64,000 nucleotides of DNA, taken from contig OZ244139.1 in NCBI GenBank assembly GCA_965216205.1, positions 5,828,001 through 5,892,000 of the forward strand. The letters run 5' to 3'. Of the stretch, positions 41,366-50,696 are shown in pieces (position 1 is the first letter of the stretch; every line of letters begins with the position of its first letter). The DNA is from CADEDH01 sp965216205. Lineage in GTDB: Bacteria; Actinomycetota; Acidimicrobiia; Acidimicrobiales; SZUA-35. A program made the translations under genes and the position numbers. The notes under the pieces are model-generated. The model was not told the DNA's origin. It saw nothing but the letters and a program-made list of their open reading frames with translations, and made no database searches.

Positions 41366-44300
41366 TCACCCCCGGTTGGCTTTCCATCGCACGATGCGGG
41401 TGAAGAGGCCGCCGCAGCAGTTGGCGTAGCGGGCGCGGCCCGCCGCCACCTGCTCGGCGTGGGTGTCCCAGAGGTCGGCGATGACGATCGCGGCATGCGA
41501 CGAATCACCGGAGCCGGCCTCGGTGACCGCGTCGTGGAACCCGCCCGGGAGGCGATGGCGTCGCTGACCGGTCAGGTCGAGCAACGAGCCCTGCTGGAGA
41601 TAGACGCCGGTGGCTTCGTCGTGGGCGAGCGTGAGCGACGGCGTGATGTGGTTCACGATCCCGTCCTGCTCGACGACTGCCCCATCCGACCGGTGGATCG
41701 CAGTCAAGGCGTCGTGCACGAGGTCGGCTCCGAGCTTCGTGAAGCACGGCGGCTCATCGTCGGCCTCGTCCGGAGCCAGGAGGCCGACGTCGTGGAACAT
41801 GGCCGCGAGGTAGAAGCGGTCGGGATCGAGCGGTACCGCATCCTCGCCAGCCAGTGCCAGGCCGTACTGGTAGGCCCGCCAGGAATGGGCTCGGACAGCG
41901 TCACACCGTTCGAGGTGCTGCTCGTCGGCGGGATGCCTGTCCCGGATGTCCTGCCAGCGCTTGTCTGCTTCGTCGATCGCCTGTTTCGACGGTACGAACG
42001 GCTCCGGAGCTTTGGTTGGTTGGTCACTGGGTCGGTCACTGCGGGGGTTGCGGCCGACGATCGATCGGATGAGCTTGCGGCTCCCTTGCACCGCGGCGTC
42101 GAACACGAAGCTGAACAACGCGGTCACGAGGGGCACCATCAGCGCCCGCCGCTCGTGGCGAACCAGGCGCCCACCCCCGCCGCTCACCCATCGATACGAC
42201 CCGAGGAGAAGCCGCCGCCGCCAGAAGAGCAGGGCGCCCAGCGTGGCGAGCGAGATGCCCGAGAACGCCAGCAGGGTGATGGCCAGGTGGCGCCGAACCG
42301 AGGCGAGGAACTGGGCCGCCACCCACTCGGTGCCCTCGACTCGGCACAGCTCCGGCTGATCCGGCCCGTCGGTGCACACCGCCACCTCGGCCCCGAGGAG
42401 CGTGACGGCATCGGGCACCACATGCGGGTCGGCCGATGTCGAGGTGCTCGTTGTTGCGACCTCTTCGGGGCTGGAGGCGAGGCGGGTGGCCAAGGCGTCG
42501 GCCACGAGCTCATGACCGGTGGGGTTGGGGTGCATGCTGTTGTGCAGCCAGTTGCGCACGTCGGTCTGCTCCTCCAAGGCGCCGGCCTCCTGGCTGAGGG
42601 TCACGTAGTTCACCCCGAGCTCGCCGCCCATGCAGAGACCGGCCCCAGCCTCCGCGAGGGCCGTCTCCACTTCCTCGGCGTACTCGATCCCCGCCCTGGA
42701 GGCGGCCGAGCGGACGATCTGGTTGAGCTGCTGGGTGAACGCGTTCAGGAGCCGGTGCTCGTCGTCGGTGAAGAAGCTCTCGGCGCAGGTGCTATCGGCG
42801 ATCGGCACCGGGTACGGCACGGCCACGAGCCGAGGCCCGTCACCGAGGTCACCGCGCACCTGCCCGTACAGATCGACGAGATCCCCCTCGATCGTGCGGA
42901 GGGGCTCGAGGAGGCGGTCGGCGATCTCCGAACAGTCACCAGGCGCGAGGCAGGTTCCGATGACGTCCCCGAACCCCGCGTCGTTACCGCCGATGCCGAC
43001 GAGCACCACGTCGTCGGCACCCAGCGTCAGCTCGGTCTCCACGGCCTGGGCGAGCTGCGACGTGCCCGGCGGCTCCCCGCCGACGGGCTCACCCGGATAC
43101 TGCGGCTTCGTGATCACCTGCTCGATCTCGGCTCCGGAGCAGGCCAGGAACAGGAGGCTGTCGAAACCGAGATCGTCCTTCATCAGGAGCTGGGGACCGT
43201 AGGCGGTCGGCGCCCGCCGGCACTTGTTCAGCCTCGACCGCTCGCTGGTGTTGGTCCCCTCGTAGTAGGTGTCGGCTCCTTCGCCCGATGTGTAGGAGTC
43301 GCCGAGCACCACCAGCACCCGCTCGTCGTCGGGCTCGACCTCGAGGAACCCCGCCGGCTCGGCCGAGCTGGGCAGCAGCGACCACACCAGCGCAACACCG
43401 GCCGACGCGATCGCGGCCTCAGCGGCCCAGTTCGATCCGACGCCGACGGCGAGCAGGACGAGCGCCAGCAACAGGTACGCACCATGCCAGAAGCCCCAGT
43501 CGGCCCTCATCATCCAGGCCACGGTCACCGCCACCAACACCAATCCCAGTGCGAGGAAGGCGACGTCGCCCTGGCGTTGCAGCCTGGCGGTGATGGCCGC
43601 CCAAACCCCGCCCCGGGTCGCGCCAGTCGTCGGTTCTGACAGCCACCGGAGCACGTCCTCGGCGGTCAGCGACAGCCCCACCACGCCGAAGACGAACACG
43701 GCGACCACCAGCAGCACGACGCCGAGCTCGTGACCGACAGCCCACAGCGCCACCGCCGCCAGCACGGCGCCGCACCCGAGCACCGCCAGCCCGAGCCAGG
43801 GTCGCCACCAACGCGACCACCGCAGCTCGCCCAGCAGGCCGCTGGCACCGAAGAGGGCGGCGACGAAGCCGACGAAACCGACCCCGTTGCTGGACCCGGT
43901 CCACTGGTGGCCGACCGCCACCGTGGCTCCCGCCACGAGAAGCGAGCCGCCGACCACGAGTCGGGTCGTCACGATGTTGCGATTCGGCTCGTCGCTTCGA
44001 CGGCGCTGCTCGAGCGTGGCGTTGAACCGGTAGGCGGCAGCGATGAAGGCCACGGCCGCCATGGCCACCACCAACCAGTGCACCCGACCGCCGGCCGTCA
44101 ACGCCAGGAGCAGCACCGTTACGACGAGCCACGCCAGGTTCCAGGCCATCGACCTGCCCCACGCCCGGAGTCGCCGGTCGGCGACGGGGCCTCCCCGGCC
44201 AAGCCGGAGCGACGTGCGGTGGGTCCAGAGCCACCGACCAGCGGTGACGCCCATCCCGATGAGGAACACGGCGACCACGATCCACTTGACCACCGTGACG

Positions 44301-44830
44301 GCGAACAGGGCGCCCGCTGGACCGGCCCCGGCAGCACCCACCACCCGCCAGGCGAGGATGTTCTCCACCAGGTCGATCGCGCCCACCGCGATCCCGACCA
44401 AGGCGAAGCGATGGAACCACACCGCGAACGCATTGTCGGTCGTGTCGCGGCGGGCCCAGCGAGCCAGCAGGAGCACGGCGACCGAGGCGAGTACGTAGCC
44501 CAGGAGCGCGAAGACGACGGAGTCGACGGCGAGCCAGCGGAAGGCCAGCGTCGTTCCGGCCACCGCGTCGGGGTCGACGGCGGCGTAGTCGACCCACGCC
44601 CCGACGGTCTCCCTTGCCGCATCCGATCCGTGTCCAACGCCTCTGGTGAACGGCAACTGGCCCAGACCGCCACCTGTTTGCCCCTCGACCCGTAGCGAAC
44701 GGAGCAGGGCATCCAGTCGATTCATCACCCAGCCAGCGGCGAGCATGTTGACCAGCCCTGCTGCGAGCATCGCCCATTGCCAGGATGGCCGATCTCGCGA
44801 TGGTCTACCGGTGTCCGTCGCTCCGGCCAT
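41366..44830 (-). CDS. Membrane protein fusing an SGNH hydrolase to an HD domain
   Basis: A 1154-residue protein in four parts. Residues 18-490 contain about ten hydrophobic helices. Residues 503-785 are an SGNH/GDSL hydrolase: block I V-V-L-G-D-S-Y-T-S-G-E-G-A with Ser512, block III G-I-G-G-N-D-A-G-F with Asn616, and a final H-P-N-P-T-G-H with His767. One more helix follows at about 849-870. Residues 945-1150 form an HD-type domain (A-H-S-W-R-A-Y near 981, F-H-D-V-G-L with His1013/Asp1014, L-V-H-D-A near 1039), similar in outline to cyanamide-hydratase-like HD proteins. The SGNH part would face outside if the helix count is even, with the HD part in the cytoplasm. I know of no described family with this full order. 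It is a single gene, divergent from a cupin. Confidence 0.85.
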   Translation of the reverse strand: MAGATDTGRPSRDRPSWQWAMLAAGLVNMLAAGWVMNRLDALLRSLRVEGQTGGGLGQLPFTRGVGHGSDAARETVGAWVDYAAVDPDAVAGTTLAFRWLAVDSVVFALLGYVLASVAVLLLARWARRDTTDNAFAVWFHRFALVGIAVGAIDLVENILAWRVVGAAGAGPAGALFAVTVVKWIVVAVFLIGMGVTAGRWLWTHRTSLRLGRGGPVADRRLRAWGRSMAWNLAWLVVTVLLLALTAGGRVHWLVVAMAAVAFIAAAYRFNATLEQRRRSDEPNRNIVTTRLVVGGSLLVAGATVAVGHQWTGSSNGVGFVGFVAALFGASGLLGELRWSRWWRPWLGLAVLGCGAVLAAVALWAVGHELGVVLLVVAVFVFGVVGLSLTAEDVLRWLSEPTTGATRGGVWAAITARLQRQGDVAFLALGLVLVAVTVAWMMRADWGFWHGAYLLLALVLLAVGVGSNWAAEAAIASAGVALVWSLLPSSAEPAGFLEVEPDDERVLVVLGDSYTSGEGADTYYEGTNTSERSRLNKCRRAPTAYGPQLLMKDDLGFDSLLFLACSGAEIEQVITKPQYPGEPVGGEPPGTSQLAQAVETELTLGADDVVLVGIGGNDAGFGDVIGTCLAPGDCSEIADRLLEPLRTIEGDLVDLYGQVRGDLGDGPRLVAVPYPVPIADSTCAESFFTDDEHRLLNAFTQQLNQIVRSAASRAGIEYAEEVETALAEAGAGLCMGGELGVNYVTLSQEAGALEEQTDVRNWLHNSMHPNPTGHELVADALATRLASSPEEVATTSTSTSADPHVVPDAVTLLGAEVAVCTDGPDQPELCRVEGTEWVAAQFLASVRRHLAITLLAFSGISLATLGALLFWRRRLLLGSYRWVSGGGGRLVRHERRALMVPLVTALFSFVFDAAVQGSRKLIRSIVGRNPRSDRPSDQPTKAPEPFVPSKQAIDEADKRWQDIRDRHPADEQHLERCDAVRAHSWRAYQYGLALAGEDAVPLDPDRFYLAAMFHDVGLLAPDEADDEPPCFTKLGADLVHDALTAIHRSDGAVVEQDGIVNHITPSLTLAHDEATGVYLQQGSLLDLTGQRRHRLPGGFHDAVTEAGSGDSSHAAIVIADLWDTHAEQVAAGRARYANCCGGLFTRIVRWKANRG

Positions 44831-45015
44831 GACTCCCCCTCTCCGGTCCTGCCCTCCAGTCAGGACGCGACGAGATCAGATTGTGCATCGAACCGACCGC
44901 GCGTTCTGCCGACTTCTCCCCACTTCCCGCTTCGTGTGGTGCGTGAGCTCGTTGCCCATCCTGCCCACAGGCCGATGTAGGTTCAGGTCCATCCGATGAG
45001 CGCACAGGAGACGGC

Positions 45016-45402
45016 ATGGAGAAGAAGTCGAAGCCCCCATCGATGAAGGGTCCGGAGCAGTGGTTCACCGGCGACGTCTGGATCGATCCGATCGCCCAGG
45101 GCGAGGGCGATTCGAAGGTGTCGGTCGCTGCGGTCCACTTCACCCCGGGTGCCCGCACGGCGTGGCACACCCATCGCAACGGCCAGACCCTCTACGTCAC
45201 GGAAGGGGAGGGCCTGGTCCAGTCCCGGGGTGAGCCGGTGGTCACGATCCGGCCCGGCGACACCGTCTTCACCCCGACGGGGGAGTGGCACTGGCACGGC
45301 GCCACCCCCGACCACACCATGACCCACCTGTCGATCACCGATGGCGCCGCCGAGTGGGGCGATCACGTGACCGACGACGAGTACCCCGGCCACACCCACT
45401 GA
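45016..45402 (+). CDS. Cupin-domain protein (AraC-N/quercetinase-like)
   Basis: A 128-residue single-domain cupin. The metal ligands are visible in W-H-T-H-R-N-G-Q-T-L-Y (His50, His52 and a Gln in place of the usual Glu) and the second motif W-H-W-H-G-A. Proteins of this size and with G-A-R-T-A-W-H-T-H are often annotated as cupin carboxymuconolactone-type or small dioxygenase/isomerase proteins. An AGGAGAC Shine-Dalgarno precedes the ATG at 45016. It is divergent from the large membrane hydrolase gene and convergent with the LLM oxidoreductase; no substrate can be assigned. Confidence 0.83.
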   Translation: MEKKSKPPSMKGPEQWFTGDVWIDPIAQGEGDSKVSVAAVHFTPGARTAWHTHRNGQTLYVTEGEGLVQSRGEPVVTIRPGDTVFTPTGEWHWHGATPDHTMTHLSITDGAAEWGDHVTDDEYPGHTH

Positions 45403-45457
45403 CCGGCTGCTGCTCGCCCGCCGGGGTCGTCGCGCCTCGTCGGGACCGCGCTGCCGG

Positions 45458-46348
45458 TCAGGTCAGCAGTGCGTCGGCCAGGCGCCGCCAGTCGTCGGTG
45501 GGCAGGTCGCTCGGATCGTCCACCAGCGCCTGCACGCACACGTGGTCGGCGCCGGCGTCGAGGTGCTCACGGATCCTCGGCACGATCCGGTCGACGTCGC
45601 CCCAGAGCACGATGGCGTCGACCAGCCGGTCGCTGACCTCGGCGATGTCGGCCTCGGTGAAGCCGAGACGAGCGAGGTTTCGGGTGTAGTTCGGGAGCTG
45701 CAGGTAGCGGGCCATGTTGGCGCGGGCGGTACTGCGAGCCCGGTCGGGGTCGGTGTCGAGCACCACCATGTGCTCCGGGGCCAGGAACTTGTCGGGCCCG
45801 AGGATCTCCCGGGCCTGGGCGGTGTGGTCGGGCGTGGTGAAGTAGGGGTGGGCACCGTCGGCCTTCTCGGCCGAGAGGGCGAGCATCTTCGGCCCGAGCG
45901 CAGCCAGGATCCGCGGCGGGCGACCGTCGGCGCGCAGACCGGTGAACGGTGCAGCGTCCATCGCGTCGAGGTAGTCCGACATGTCGCGCAGCGGGGTCGA
46001 GTAGTCGAGGCCCCGCACGCCTTCCACCATCGGTGCGTGGCTCACCCCGAGGCCGAGGAGGAACCGGCCGGGGAACGCCTCGTCGAGGGTGCGGCTGGCG
46101 GCCATCGTGGTGAGCGGGTGGCGGGCGTAGGTCTGGGCGATGCCGGTGGCGACCGCCATGCGGGGGCAGGCGTCGAGCCAGATCGCAGCGGTGACCAGCG
46201 GATCCCGCCCGGTCGACTCGGGTCGCCACAGGCATCCCCACCCCATCTCGTCGAGCTCCGCCACCGCCTCCCGCACCCGGCCGGTCGGGTGCAGGTCGAG
46301 CAGGCTGGTCCAGATGCCGAAGGTGCCGATGTCGATGCCGTGGGTCAT
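45458..46348 (-). CDS. LLM-class F420-dependent oxidoreductase (TIGR03620-like)
   Basis: A 296-residue member of the luciferase-like monooxygenase superfamily, of the actinobacterial type expected to use deazaflavin F420. The N-terminal strand reads I-G-T-F-G-I-W-T-S. L-W-R-P-E-S (near 41), A-T-G-I-A-Q-T-Y-A-R-H-P (near 68), F-L-L-G-L-G-V-S-H (near 96) and the conserved P-R-I-L-A-A-L-G-P-K-M-L-A-L-S near 145 are typical of TIGR03620. The C-terminal end Y-L-Q-L-P-N-Y is also family-like. It lies 22 bases downstream of the SDR gene at 46371 on the same strand, so both may act in one redox pathway. The substrate is unknown. Confidence 0.88.
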   Translation of the reverse strand: MTHGIDIGTFGIWTSLLDLHPTGRVREAVAELDEMGWGCLWRPESTGRDPLVTAAIWLDACPRMAVATGIAQTYARHPLTTMAASRTLDEAFPGRFLLGLGVSHAPMVEGVRGLDYSTPLRDMSDYLDAMDAAPFTGLRADGRPPRILAALGPKMLALSAEKADGAHPYFTTPDHTAQAREILGPDKFLAPEHMVVLDTDPDRARSTARANMARYLQLPNYTRNLARLGFTEADIAEVSDRLVDAIVLWGDVDRIVPRIREHLDAGADHVCVQALVDDPSDLPTDDWRRLADALLT

Positions 46349-46370
46349 GGGTAGGACAGTAGAGCGGGTT

Positions 46371-47198
46371 CTACTGGCTCATGTGGTAGCCGCCGTTGGG
46401 GGAGAGGACCTGCCCGGTCACGAACTTGGCCTCGTCCGACGCGAGGTACACCGCGGCCCAGGCGATGTCGTCGGGGTCCCCGAAGCGACGCATCGGGGTG
46501 GCCGCTTCGATGAGCGGCCTGGTGTTGTCGATCGGTGCGGTCATCGGCGTGTCGATGAAGCCCGGCGCGATCGCGTTGACCCGGATGTTGCGGGCCACCA
46601 CCTCCCGGGCCACCGCTCTGGTGAAGCCCATGATCCCCGCCTTGGCCGCGCAGTAGTGCGGCGACCCGGCACCGCCGGCGGTGCCCATGATCGAACCCAT
46701 CGAGATGATCGAGCCCGACAGCTGCGGCGCCATGATCTTCAGCGCCTCTCTCGTGCAGTGGAACGTGCCGTCGAGGTGGATGGCCAGCATGCGCCGCCAC
46801 CGCTCGTCTGGCAGGTTCATGGTGACGTCGACGAACGTCTCGACGGGTCCGCCGGCCTGGAGCTCCGCCACCTGCTGCAGGGTCAGCCGCTCCCGCTCGA
46901 GCCGTTCCTCCTCGGGCATGTCGAGCCCGATCCCGGCGTTGTTGACGAGGATGTCGAGCCGGCCGAACCCCTCGGTCACCGCCTTGAATCCGGCCTCCAC
47001 CGCGGTGGAGTCGGACACGTCGAAGCCAACGCCGATGGAGTGGCCGCCCAACTCGGCCGCCATCGTCTCCGCGTCGGATGCCTGGAGATCGTTGACGACG
47101 ACCGTCGCCCCCTCCTCGGTGAACCGGCGTCCGATCTGGGCGCCGAGCCCGGACGCGCCGCCGGTTATCAGTGCGATCTTGCCTTCGAGACGGTTCAT
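46371..47198 (-). CDS. Short-chain dehydrogenase/reductase
   Basis: A 275-residue classical SDR. The cofactor motif is T-G-G-A-S-G-L-G near residues 12-19, followed by N-D-L-Q indicating NAD(H) preference; N-N-A-G-I is at about 89-93. The catalytic Ser is in I-I-S-M-G-S-I-M-G and the Tyr/Lys pair in Y-C-A-A-K (near 163-167). Between N-N-A-G and the catalytic Ser there is an extra loop of about 30 residues (E-E-E-R-L-E-R-E-R-L). The gene is two bases downstream of the NIPSNAP gene stop and 22 bases upstream of the LLM oxidoreductase, so the three likely form one operon. Confidence 0.9.
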   Translation of the reverse strand: MNRLEGKIALITGGASGLGAQIGRRFTEEGATVVVNDLQASDAETMAAELGGHSIGVGFDVSDSTAVEAGFKAVTEGFGRLDILVNNAGIGLDMPEEERLERERLTLQQVAELQAGGPVETFVDVTMNLPDERWRRMLAIHLDGTFHCTREALKIMAPQLSGSIISMGSIMGTAGGAGSPHYCAAKAGIMGFTRAVAREVVARNIRVNAIAPGFIDTPMTAPIDNTRPLIEAATPMRRFGDPDDIAWAAVYLASDEAKFVTGQVLSPNGGYHMSQ

Positions 47199-47200
47199 GG

Positions 47201-47527
47201 TCAGCGGAGGGGGGAGAAGTCGGTGGGGTTGAGGATGCGGTTCTCGATGTGGTGCACGATCGGGCCGTCGGCCTCCGAGTCGGCCCGCACCTTCTTCCAC
47301 TCCGGGTCGGTCACGAACGACGCCCACGCTTCGTCGCGCTGGGCGAGGCTCTCGAAGCCGACGATGTACCACAGCTCGTCGTTGCGGCCCCCGATCGAGT
47401 TCAGCCAGTAGCCGACGTTGGTGATGCCGTGCTTCTCGAACAGGTCCATGGTGTGGTCACGGAAGCGGGCCAGCAGCGCCGGCATGCGTCCCGACTCGGC
47501 GGTGTAGATGCGCAGTTCGTGGATCAT
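47201..47527 (-). CDS. NIPSNAP-family protein
   Basis: A 108-residue ferredoxin-like alpha/beta barrel protein of the NIPSNAP family: I-H-E-L-R-I-Y-T-A near the start, F-R-D-H-T-M-D-L-F-E-K-H-G-I, and L-W-Y-I-V-G-F-E-S-L-A-Q-R-D-E-A-W. The start is the ATG at 47527, preceded by a GGAAGAGG ribosome-binding stretch. Related small proteins are often encoded beside SDR and LLM oxidoreductases in actinobacterial catabolic operons and may be stress-related or small-molecule-binding. It is the first gene of the NIPSNAP-SDR-LLM unit. No catalytic residues can be named. Confidence 0.85.
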   Translation of the reverse strand: MIHELRIYTAESGRMPALLARFRDHTMDLFEKHGITNVGYWLNSIGGRNDELWYIVGFESLAQRDEAWASFVTDPEWKKVRADSEADGPIVHHIENRILNPTDFSPLR

Positions 47528-47575
47528 CACCTCTTCCTAGCCGAGGATGCGATCCTGCGCCGAAGCGATCGCCGG

Positions 47576-48985
47576 TCAGCCCGACGTCAGGCCGGCCGCC
47601 TTCGGAACACAGCTGTCGCACGCGTCGATCGTCGTCGTTCCGTGTGAGCCGTCCCAGGTCCGGTTCGTCTGGTCGAGCTGCACGGTGGGCGGCGACGAGC
47701 GGACGTCGTGCCAATCGTTGCCGAGGTCGATACTGGTCCGACCGGTGTCCCAGATCGTGTTGTTCGTCACGGCGACGTTGCGGGCACCTTCCAGATTGAA
47801 CGTGTTCGGAATGTAGATGCCGGAGTCGGCGATGTCCCAGATCACATTGTTCTCGACGACCGCGTTGCCGTGACCCACCCAGATCGCCACCCCGTCGAAG
47901 CTCCGGCTGCGGACACCCGAGATCGTGTTCCCCGACACGAGGAACTGCCCGTCCTCCCAACCCTCCCCGTGGATCGAGAGGGTGACTGCGCCTTGCGATT
48001 TCACCTCCACGGCTTCGATTCGGTTGTCGGTGATGGTGACACCCCAAACCCCGGTCTTGGCCTCGATGGCCTCGTCGACCACATCGTGGATGAAATTGTC
48101 GTGGATGAGGACGCTATTGGTGTCATCTCGGTACGAGAGCTCGGCGGTGCCGAGGTAGATCCCCTCGCCGAACGGCTCCCCGTCGGCCAATCCTGACTGG
48201 GCGATCTCGTTCCCCGATATCTCGATGAACGACGAGACCGGATTGGTCGACACCTCGGGTTCCACCCGCCCGGTTCGGCGGCCGAACGAGATCAATTCGC
48301 CCCCTGTTCGGTGGATCTTGGAGTTGAGGACGCGAACGTTGGAGACACCGTTGCCGGTCAATCCCCGGAACCCCTCGGTGATCTCGAAGTTGTCGATCGT
48401 GATGTACGACGACCGCTGGATGAAGACGACCGACACGCTCCGTCCCGCTTCAACGGTGCCCATCGTGAGCACCGCCGGGTCGCTTCGATCCAGCGACCGG
48501 AACGTGATGGGTTCGTCGGCGGTGCCGTGCTTGTCTTCGATGTGCAGCGCACCCTCGCTGCGGTTCGGACTGTCGTAGGTGCCTGGGGAGAAGCAGACGA
48601 CATCGCCGGGGCCGGCGCGGCTGACGGCGGCGGCTCCGGTGCGAAGTGCCTGGTCGGGCTGGGACCCGTCGTTGTCGTCGGATCCGCCCGTCGCTACGAA
48701 CAACGTGCAGGGCGCTTCTGTCGGAGCCGGCGCCTCACGGGATGACGCGCCGGACGCGACGGCGTCGCCGGTCTCCCCCGACGGGGCCGCCCGCTCGATC
48801 GTCACGGCGGTGATACTCGGCGCTGGATCGCCTTCCTCGCTCGTCTCGACGAAGTCGCCGCCTCGTTGCCCGGACGTGGAGAACAGCACCAGGAGAAGGC
48901 CGCCGGCGAGTCCGAGCCCCAGCGTCAGCACAGCGAGCCGGATGGTCTTCCTCTGTGGGTCCTGGAAGATCGCGGTCCAACTCAC
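47576..48985 (-). CDS. Membrane-anchored right-handed beta-helix protein
   Basis: A 469-residue protein. It has an N-terminal signal anchor (residues 15-36, L-A-V-L-T-L-G-L-G-L-A-G-G-L-L-L-V-L), a linker of about 60 residues, then F-V-A-T-G-G-S-D-D-N-D-G-S, a start signature of pectate-lyase/parallel beta-helix repeat proteins, followed by about ten turns with repeated I-x-I-x-x-N-x-I units (for example V-T-I-T-D-N-R-I, V-V-E-N-N-V-I-W, V-A-V-T-N-N-T-I-W). The start is the GTG at 48985 with AGGAGG seven bases upstream. Such folds bind or cleave acidic polysaccharides. It is divergent from an O-antigen-ligase-like gene, so it may process or bind the surface polysaccharide made there. No catalytic triad can be confirmed. 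Confidence 0.83.
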   Translation of the reverse strand: MSWTAIFQDPQRKTIRLAVLTLGLGLAGGLLLVLFSTSGQRGGDFVETSEEGDPAPSITAVTIERAAPSGETGDAVASGASSREAPAPTEAPCTLFVATGGSDDNDGSQPDQALRTGAAAVSRAGPGDVVCFSPGTYDSPNRSEGALHIEDKHGTADEPITFRSLDRSDPAVLTMGTVEAGRSVSVVFIQRSSYITIDNFEITEGFRGLTGNGVSNVRVLNSKIHRTGGELISFGRRTGRVEPEVSTNPVSSFIEISGNEIAQSGLADGEPFGEGIYLGTAELSYRDDTNSVLIHDNFIHDVVDEAIEAKTGVWGVTITDNRIEAVEVKSQGAVTLSIHGEGWEDGQFLVSGNTISGVRSRSFDGVAIWVGHGNAVVENNVIWDIADSGIYIPNTFNLEGARNVAVTNNTIWDTGRTSIDLGNDWHDVRSSPPTVQLDQTNRTWDGSHGTTTIDACDSCVPKAAGLTSG

Positions 48986-49129
48986 GTCGAGGCCTCCTGC
49001 GGGCTGCTGGCAACGTCTTGATCGGCTCGACCCAGCAGCCTGGTCGCCCAACCCACCGTGCGCCCCAGCCAAGGGTACCGGCGGCCCCCGTCAGACCGAC
49101 CCCCTGCTGTGGGTAGCGGACAGCAAGAT

Positions 49130-49166
49130 CGACAACATTGTCGGTCGAGCTGTCGCTCAGTACCGT
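49130..49166 (+). promoter_or_regulatory. Promoter of the O-antigen-ligase-like gene
   Basis: TTGTCG (49138-49143), a 17-base spacer and TACCGT (49161-49166) lie 67 bases before the ATG at 49233. The -35 box is the right arm of the palindrome CGACAA-CA-TTGTCG (49130-49143), a possible operator. Confidence 0.45.
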
Positions 49167-49232
49167 GGGGCCGGTGGCGGATCACATCCTCGTCGGCGTT
49201 GCCCGAGGTCCTCGAGCGCTGGTGTCGGCGCC

Positions 49233-50648
49233 ATGACGGTGGTCAGCACCGGTCGCCCGCGGGCTGACGAGGTCGATCAGCTTCCCGAGGTCGAGGACCC
49301 GTTCCCGCACCTCACCCACCTCCAGGCCGGCCGCCCGTCTCGGCTACGGGTCGCTCGCGGGGCTCGCCTGCCGGCGAAGCCGGGCATCCTGGAGCGGTCC
49401 TTGACCGTGCTCACGCTCTTCGTGCTCGAGCATTCCACGCCGAACGCCTGGTTCTTCACGTCAGAGGATGGGTCGGTCGGCCGGTCGAACCCGCTCTACG
49501 TCGTCGCGCTCGGCCTCCTGATTCTGACCGGGCTCATCCGGGTCATGGGCTACTTCAACCATCTCATCGATGTGATCAACCTCGATGTGGCCATCTTCGG
49601 ATTCGTCGGACTGTGCGTCCTCTCGTCCCTGTGGTCGGCGGACCGGCCGGAGACGTTCATGAGCTCCCTGCTCTTCCTCGCCATAACGTCGTATGCCTTC
49701 TACATGGTCATGCGGTACTCGCTCGACGAGATCCTCGTACTGCTCTCGATCGTTTTCCTGTTGTCGGGAGTGGTGAACATCGCCTTCGTCGGCGCCTTTC
49801 CGAGCTATGGACTGGCGGACGAGGGCGAGTGGAGCGGCGTATTCGGCTCCAAGAATCAGCTCGGTTACCTGGCGACGATGGGTGTACCGACCCTGATCAT
49901 CACGGCAATGATTCGCCGCAGATGGCGACTTCTCTACCTCGGTGGGGCGGCGATGCTGACCGGTCTGCTGATCCTGTCGCAGTCGACGACCTCGTTGATC
50001 GCAACGATGCTCCTCACGGCGTCGCTGCCGGTGTTCAGGACCTTCCGGGCGCTGTACACGCTGCGGGGGGCGGCGATGTTGACCGTGTTCGGCAGTGGGC
50101 TCCTGATGGCGGTGGTGGCGACCAACCAGATCGGGGTGATCGCCGGCTGGGCAGGAAAGGACCCGTCGCTCACGGGTCGAACACCCCTCTGGGCGGCGAC
50201 GCTCGACGTGATCCTCGAACGCCCGCTGATCGGGTACGGCTACCAAGCGGCCTTCGGCGGCTACTTCTCACCGACCCACGAGGTCTGGATCCTGACCAAC
50301 TGGGAGCCGGCGGACAGCCACAACGCACTGCTCCAGATCTGGGTCGAGGTGGGGCTCATCGGCGTGGTGCTCTTCGTCGCGGTTCTCGCCCGCGCGTTCT
50401 CGAACGGCGTACGCCTGGCGGCGATCGTTCCCGGCCCCGTTGGCCTCTGGCCGATCATGGTCTTCAGCCTCGCCATCGTTACGGGGATCAGCGAGTCCGG
50501 TATCCAGTCCGAGCAACTCGGCTGGGTCATGTTCGTCGTCGCAGCGCTCGCCGCGAGCTACCACCTGCAGCACCGGAGGTCGCTCGGGTTCTCCAACGAT
50601 CTGCGTCGGGCGATCGCCGCCAACAAGGCCAGAGCGCTGGCTCGCTGA
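49233..50648 (+). CDS. O-antigen ligase/polymerase-like membrane protein (Wzy/WaaL family)
   Basis: A 471-residue protein with a cytoplasmic N-terminal extension of about 55 residues and then 10-12 transmembrane helices. The large extracytoplasmic loop typical of Wzy_C proteins lies around 310-370 and ends with D-S-H-N-A-L-L-Q-I-W-V-E-V-G-L-I-G, holding the conserved His used by glycan ligases and polymerases. G-R-T-P-L-W precedes it, another family feature. Such proteins join or polymerise undecaprenyl-linked glycans outside the membrane. It is divergent from the beta-helix protein (248-base shared upstream region with a promoter). No glycosyltransferases are adjacent; the glycan operon at 6030-15235 is a possible functional partner. 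Confidence 0.87.
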   Translation: MTVVSTGRPRADEVDQLPEVEDPFPHLTHLQAGRPSRLRVARGARLPAKPGILERSLTVLTLFVLEHSTPNAWFFTSEDGSVGRSNPLYVVALGLLILTGLIRVMGYFNHLIDVINLDVAIFGFVGLCVLSSLWSADRPETFMSSLLFLAITSYAFYMVMRYSLDEILVLLSIVFLLSGVVNIAFVGAFPSYGLADEGEWSGVFGSKNQLGYLATMGVPTLIITAMIRRRWRLLYLGGAAMLTGLLILSQSTTSLIATMLLTASLPVFRTFRALYTLRGAAMLTVFGSGLLMAVVATNQIGVIAGWAGKDPSLTGRTPLWAATLDVILERPLIGYGYQAAFGGYFSPTHEVWILTNWEPADSHNALLQIWVEVGLIGVVLFVAVLARAFSNGVRLAAIVPGPVGLWPIMVFSLAIVTGISESGIQSEQLGWVMFVVAALAASYHLQHRRSLGFSNDLRRAIAANKARALAR

Positions 50649-50696
50649 GGGCCGCGATCGCCGCGTGGGTGGCGGGCGCCGACCTACGATCAGCCC

